From JAWWPY01 sp964412845 (GTDB lineage: Bacteria > Actinomycetota > Actinomycetes > Streptosporangiales > Streptosporangiaceae), in NCBI GenBank assembly GCA_964412845.1, contig CAYPQM010000003.1, forward strand, positions 26,578 through 90,577: 64,000 nt of DNA, read 5' to 3'. Shown here piece by piece: positions 60,383 to 64,000 of this stretch (positions within the stretch are counted from its first letter, which is position 1; each line of letters begins with the position of its first letter). The position numbers were made by a program, and so were the translations under genes. The notes beneath the pieces are model-generated. The model saw only the letters and a program-made list of their open reading frames with translations, ran no database searches and had not been told where the DNA came from.

Positions 60383-60423
60383 AGTAGGAATCGTCGCATG
60401 TTTGCCGGGGTGCTTGTGCCTAC

Positions 60424-61179
60424 CTAGCCGGGTTCGCCCTGACGCCCATGCGCCTTGGTGATGATCCGCACGACCTCCGCGGCGTCATCCGCGACGGTCA
60501 GCAGATCCTCGTCGCCCGGGGAGATCTTGCCCTGGGCCAGCACCGTTCCGCGGATCCAGGACATCAGGCCGGACCAGTACTCGCTGCCAACCAGCACAAT
60601 CGGGAACCTGGTGATCTTGCCGGTATGCACCAGGGTGAGCGCCTCGAACAGTTCATCCAGCGTGCCGAACCCGCCGGGCAGGACTACGAATGCTTGCGAG
60701 TACTTGATGAACATGGTCTTGCGGACGAAAAAATACCGAAATTCCACGCCGATCTCGACGTAGTCGTTCAGCCCCATCTCCAGGGGCAGCTCGATGCCCA
60801 GGCCCACGGAGACACCACCGGCGTCCGCTGCGCCCTTGTTGGCCGCTTCCATGATCCCGGGGCCTCCCCCGGTGATCACTGTGTATCCGGCCGTGGCGAG
60901 CCCGGTCGCGACGCTCTGGGCCAGTTCGTACTCGGGGGTGCCGGGCTTGGCCCTGGCTGACCCGAACACCGACACGGCCGGGCCGAGTTCGGCCAGCAGG
61001 CCGAAGCCTTCGACGAATTCGGCCTGGATCCGCAAGACGCGCCATGGGTCGGTATGCACCCAGTCGCTGGGCCCGCGCCGGTCCAGCAGCCGCTGATCGG
61101 TGGTGGTGTTCGGGATGGAGTCGCCGCGCAGGGTGGCCGGCCCCTGGCGGCGCACCCTGCGTCCTGATTCAGATTGCAC
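60424..61179 (-). CDS. LOG-family protein (TIGR00730), nucleotide 5'-monophosphate phosphoribohydrolase
   Basis: A 251-residue Rossmann-fold protein: SVFGSARAKPGTPEYE (about 69-84), VITGGGPGIMEAANKGA and the signature FVVLPGGFGTLDELFEAL with the catalytic Glu. The family hydrolyses cytokinin-type or other nucleoside monophosphates. It lies beside dapD, as in other actinobacteria. Confidence 0.93.
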   Translation of the reverse strand: MQSESGRRVRRQGPATLRGDSIPNTTTDQRLLDRRGPSDWVHTDPWRVLRIQAEFVEGFGLLAELGPAVSVFGSARAKPGTPEYELAQSVATGLATAGYTVITGGGPGIMEAANKGAADAGGVSVGLGIELPLEMGLNDYVEIGVEFRYFFVRKTMFIKYSQAFVVLPGGFGTLDELFEALTLVHTGKITRFPIVLVGSEYWSGLMSWIRGTVLAQGKISPGDEDLLTVADDAAEVVRIITKAHGRQGEPG

Positions 61180-61254
61180 GGTCCGATCCTGCCACGTCCG
61201 GGCGGATTAGGACCCAGGTCAGGCCGGGCGATGGTGCTGGCCGGGCGGCTGTGC

Positions 61255-62100
61255 TCAGCCGTTCACCCCGTGGTCGCGCAGGATGTCATTGAGGGCCAGC
61301 TTGTCGTGCTCGGTGCCTTCGGCCAGGCGGGCCAGCACCAGCACACAGGGCAGGCCGAAGTCGCCGCCGGGAAAACTGCGGCTGCGCGTCCCGCTGACGC
61401 AGACCGACCAGGCCGGTGCCTCACCGCGGGGCAGTTCCTCGCCGGTCGCCACGTCGATGACGTGCGTCGTGGCGGTCAGCATCGTGCCCGAGCCGAGCTT
61501 GGCTCCGCGGCGCACCCGGGCCCCTTCGACCACCATGGACCTGGATCCGATGAACGCGTCGTCCTCGACGACCACCGGCACCGCGTTCGGCGGCTCAAGC
61601 ACCCCGCCGATACCGACCCCGCCGGACAGGTGCACGTTCTTGCCGATCTGGGCACAGGAGCCGACGGTGGCCCAGGTATCGACCATGGTCCCGGAGTCCA
61701 CGTAGGCGCCGATGTTCACGAACGACGGCATCAGCACCGCGCCGGGCGCGATGTAGGCCCCCCAGCGCGCTATCGCGCCCGGCACCACACGGACGCCGTC
61801 CAGCCGGGTCTTGAGCGGGATCCGGTCGTGGGAGCGGAACTCGCCCGCGTGCCCCTCCTGCATCGGCAGCACCCGGAAGGCCAGCAGGATGGCGCGCTTG
61901 GCGCGCTCGTCCACGACGATCTCGCCGGTGGCCGGGTCGGGTGCGGCCACCCGCGCCTCGCCCGCGTCGAGGGCGTCCACGGCCGCCACCACGGCCGCCC
62001 TGGCCTCGGTGTCCTGCGGGGTGAGCTCCCCGCGGCGGGCCCACAGCTCTTCGATCAGGGCGGGCAGTGGTGACACCAGCAGGTCTCGACGTGGGTCCAT
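61255..62100 (-). CDS. dapD: Tetrahydrodipicolinate N-succinyltransferase
   Basis: A 281-residue left-handed beta-helix acyltransferase of the actinobacterial DapD type: HDRIPLKTRLDGVRVVPGAIARWGAYIAPGAVLMPSFVNIGAYVDSGTMVDTWATVGSCAQIG and GGVGIGGVLEPPNAVPVVVEDD. ATG 62100. Part of the lysine/diaminopimelate pathway with dapC at the window end. Confidence 0.95.
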   Translation of the reverse strand: MDPRRDLLVSPLPALIEELWARRGELTPQDTEARAAVVAAVDALDAGEARVAAPDPATGEIVVDERAKRAILLAFRVLPMQEGHAGEFRSHDRIPLKTRLDGVRVVPGAIARWGAYIAPGAVLMPSFVNIGAYVDSGTMVDTWATVGSCAQIGKNVHLSGGVGIGGVLEPPNAVPVVVEDDAFIGSRSMVVEGARVRRGAKLGSGTMLTATTHVIDVATGEELPRGEAPAWSVCVSGTRSRSFPGGDFGLPCVLVLARLAEGTEHDKLALNDILRDHGVNG

Positions 62101-62140
62101 GGCGAGCGAGCTTAGCGGGGGACTCCGGTACCTTCGGGAT

Positions 62141-63025
62141 GTGCCGAGAAGCAGCCAGCAGACCCGCCGGAAACACCGGTCACGGAGGGGAATTTTGCTG
62201 TTGCTTGTTGTAGTCATTGCTGTTGCCGTCTACGCGGAAGTCCGGCGGCTCACGCCGGTGTTCGAGGGCACCGGCTGCCGGGCGGTCTCCGGCCATCAGA
62301 CGTTCGCGCTTGACCCCGAGCAGGCCAGCATCGCCGCGACGATCGCCGGCGTGGCCCACAAGCAGTCGATGCCCCCAGGCGCGGTGACCATCGCCTACGC
62401 GGCGGCCCTGCAGGAGTCCAAGCTGCACAACCTGCACTACGGCGACATGGACTCGGTCGGGGTTTTCCAGCAGCGCCCGTCGGAAGGCTGGGGACCTACC
62501 AAGAAGCTCGAGGATCCCGTCTACGCGACCACCAAGTTCTTCCGGGTGCTGGCCAACGTGCACGGCTACCTCAAGCTGCCGGTGTACCAGGCGGCGCAGG
62601 CCGTGCAGCACAGCGCCGACGGCTCCGCGTACATCCAGTACGAGCAGATGGCCACCGGGCTGACCGCCGTGTTCACCGGTGGCCACGCGCACGCGGTCTC
62701 CTGCTGGTCCTCCTCGGCCCCCCCGAAGCACGCCAAGCTGGCGGCGGCCGACCGGGAGCTGTCGAGGACGTTCGGCACGATCACCGAGCAGGTGACCGGC
62801 TCGCGGGGCAGCGATCGGTCGGTGCAGGCGGGACAGGCCGGCCAGCTGCGGGTGGCGCAGTCGCCGGTCGGCTGGGCGGTCGCCGCCTGGCTGGTGACCC
62901 ATGCGGCCAGATACGGTATCCACGAGGTCCGGTACGGCGGTTACCAGTGGCAGGCGTCCACGGGATTCCACGGCTGGACCCGGGGCTCGGGCACACTGCC
63001 GCGCGGCGTGGTCCAGCTGAGCTGA
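62141..63025 (+). CDS. Membrane-anchored lysozyme/transglycosylase-like protein
   Basis: GTG 62141 begins a basic tail (RSSQQTRRKHRSRR), then one membrane helix GILLLLVVVIAVAVYAEV. The outer domain has AAALQESKLHNLHYGDMDSVGVFQQRPSEGWG near 90-122, the catalytic-Glu block of the lysozyme-like superfamily seen in actinobacterial cell-wall enzymes. The rest has no clear motif. Divergent from dapD. Confidence 0.7.
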   Translation: MPRSSQQTRRKHRSRRGILLLLVVVIAVAVYAEVRRLTPVFEGTGCRAVSGHQTFALDPEQASIAATIAGVAHKQSMPPGAVTIAYAAALQESKLHNLHYGDMDSVGVFQQRPSEGWGPTKKLEDPVYATTKFFRVLANVHGYLKLPVYQAAQAVQHSADGSAYIQYEQMATGLTAVFTGGHAHAVSCWSSSAPPKHAKLAAADRELSRTFGTITEQVTGSRGSDRSVQAGQAGQLRVAQSPVGWAVAAWLVTHAARYGIHEVRYGGYQWQASTGFHGWTRGSGTLPRGVVQLS

Positions 63026-63095
63026 TAGCGTGCGGTCCCGCACTTCCGCGATACTTGAATAGCAAAGCCCGAGGACCCTGCGAGGGAGTTCCGAC

Positions 63096-63422
63096 GTGAC
63101 CTACATCATTGCGCAGCCCTGCGTCGACCTGCTTGACAAGTCGTGCATCGAGGAATGCCCCGTCGACTGCATCTACGAGGGCGAGCGCATGCTCTATATC
63201 CATCCCGATGAGTGCGTGGACTGCGGCGCGTGCGAGCCGGTCTGCCCGGTCGAGGCGATCTTCTACGAGGATGACGTGCCGGACCAATGGAAGGACTTCT
63301 ACCGGGCCAACGTCGAGTTCTTCGAGGATCTCGGCTCACCCGGCGGCGCGTCCAAGGTCGGCAAGATCAGCAAGGATCACCCGGTCGTGAGCGTGCTGCC
63401 CCCCCAGGGAGAAGAGAGCTGA
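63096..63422 (+). CDS. fdxA: 7Fe ferredoxin
   Basis: A 108-residue ferredoxin: [29 protein letters not shown] with the 3Fe-type Cys pattern and [16 protein letters not shown] for the 4Fe cluster. GTG 63096 follows GAGGGAG. In actinobacteria fdxA regularly lies just before dapC; their stops and starts overlap here (CTGA). Confidence 0.95.
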   Translation: MTYIIAQPCVDLLDKSCIEECPVDCIYEGERMLYIHPDECVDCGACEPVCPVEAIFYEDDVPDQWKDFYRANVEFFEDLGSPGGASKVGKISKDHPVVSVLPPQGEES

Positions 63423-64000
63423 CTCTCGCCGCGCGCCTGCCCCGCTTCCCGTGGGACCTTCTCGCGCCGTACCGCGAGAAGGCACGGGCGCACAGCGGCG
63501 GGCTCGTGGACCTGTCCGTGGGCACGCCCGTGGACCCGGTCCCGCGCACGGTTACCGGCGCGCTGGCCGCCGCGGCCGACGCGCCGGGCTATCCCGCCAC
63601 CCATGGGACGCCCCGGCTGCGGGAGGCGGCGGCGGGCTGGCTGGCCCGCAGGCACGGAGTGACCGTGGACCCGGCCGCCGTGCTCCCGGTGATCGGGACC
63701 AAAGAATTCATCGCCGCCCTGCCCGCGCTGCTGGGCTGCGGGCCCGGGGACAGCGTCGTGCATCCGGAACTCGCGTACCCGACCTACGACATCGGGGCCC
63801 GGCTGGCGGGCGCGACCGCGGTGCCGACGGACGGCCTGACCGCGCTCGGCCCGGCGCCCGCCCGCCTGGTCTGGATCAACTCGCCAGCCAACCCGACGGG
63901 CCGGGTCCTGCCCACCGAGCACCTGCGCAAGGTCGTGAGCTGGGCTCGCGAGCGCGGCGCGGTGGTCGCCTCCGACGAGTGCTACCTGGAGCTGGGCTGG
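63419..64000 (+). CDS. dapC: Succinyldiaminopimelate transaminase, N-terminal part (runs off window)
   Basis: The frame encodes [42 protein letters not shown]..., then [48 protein letters not shown] and [12 protein letters not shown], a clear class-I aminotransferase of the DapC type. No ATG, GTG or TTG lies upstream in frame, so the start is probably CTG 63419, overlapping the fdxA stop, with GGGAGAAG upstream. It continues past the window. Confidence 0.88.
   Translation, partial: MTLAARLPRFPWDLLAPYREKARAHSGGLVDLSVGTPVDPVPRTVTGALAAAADAPGYPATHGTPRLREAAAGWLARRHGVTVDPAAVLPVIGTKEFIAALPALLGCGPGDSVVHPELAYPTYDIGARLAGATAVPTDGLTALGPAPARLVWINSPANPTGRVLPTEHLRKVVSWARERGAVVASDECYLELGW

Noticed and set aside
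1..64000. tRNA, rRNA, prophage or insertion-sequence genes
   Set aside because: None recognised on reading; no transposase, integrase or phage structural motifs among the supported genes.

Overview
The window is about 64 kb of very GC-rich DNA from a draft assembly, with two 100-N gaps at 7030-7129 and 21041-21140. Dense short operons with ATGA overlaps, GTG/TTG starts, and actinobacterial families (DUF397 with XRE/DUF5753, PF04672 methyltransferases, DUF222-HNH, DUF3107, DUF3117, DivIVA-motif proteins, the sigE-rseA-tatB-mrp block, dapD-fdxA-dapC) point to a filamentous or soil actinomycete, possibly near Streptosporangiales. The sequence alone does not fix the genus. The genes look chromosomal. 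I see no phage, plasmid, intact insertion sequence, CRISPR array, rRNA or tRNA.

Layout. 1-12.3 kb: start of acetoacetyl-CoA synthetase, chromate transporter, a HAD protein, P5C dehydrogenase, fructosamine kinase-like protein, a secreted TIG/ricin-B protein, a PadR-controlled MFS pump, an orphan Vsr nuclease and a second HAD protein. 12.4-17 kb: a complete sulfonate operon (ssuCBADE) preceded by a cysteine-containing leader peptide. 17-24 kb: NagZ-like lipoprotein, a P-loop/Sel1-repeat protein, a SAM-I riboswitch before a GNAT acetyltransferase, and small membrane or GAF proteins. 24-33 kb: a PF04672 methyltransferase, two SDRs, a small DivIVA-motif protein, an ArsR-SRPBCC pair with a clear leaderless promoter, an amino-sugar catabolic set (nagA, SIS, HAD) and Ku. 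33-45 kb: conserved housekeeping genes (FAD oxidoreductase, TetR, DUF3107, ferritin-like MiaE_2, DEAD helicase, RecB-like nuclease, MBL, MarC, PHP, NUDIX, CoA-ester lyase). 45-54.6 kb: DUF222-HNH nuclease, MFS, Mrp, TatB, RseB-like, anti-sigma, SigE, O-methyltransferase, PepA, DUF3117. 55-60 kb: a regulatory set (HATPase, DUF397, XRE, DUF397, PF04672 methyltransferase), then tag. 60-64 kb: LOG protein and the lysine-pathway genes dapD and dapC around fdxA.

The most interesting non-coding signals are a SAM-I riboswitch whose closing helix abuts the ribosome-binding site of an acetyltransferase; a probable leaderless attenuator peptide before the ssu operon; an 18-bp palindrome (GCGTTTCCGCGGAAACGC) without stops in any of six frames, found between genes and inside two genes; and a shared -10/operator element before the XRE gene and a separate HATPase gene, suggesting one XRE-centred regulon. 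All family assignments come from reading the sequence by eye; no database search was run.
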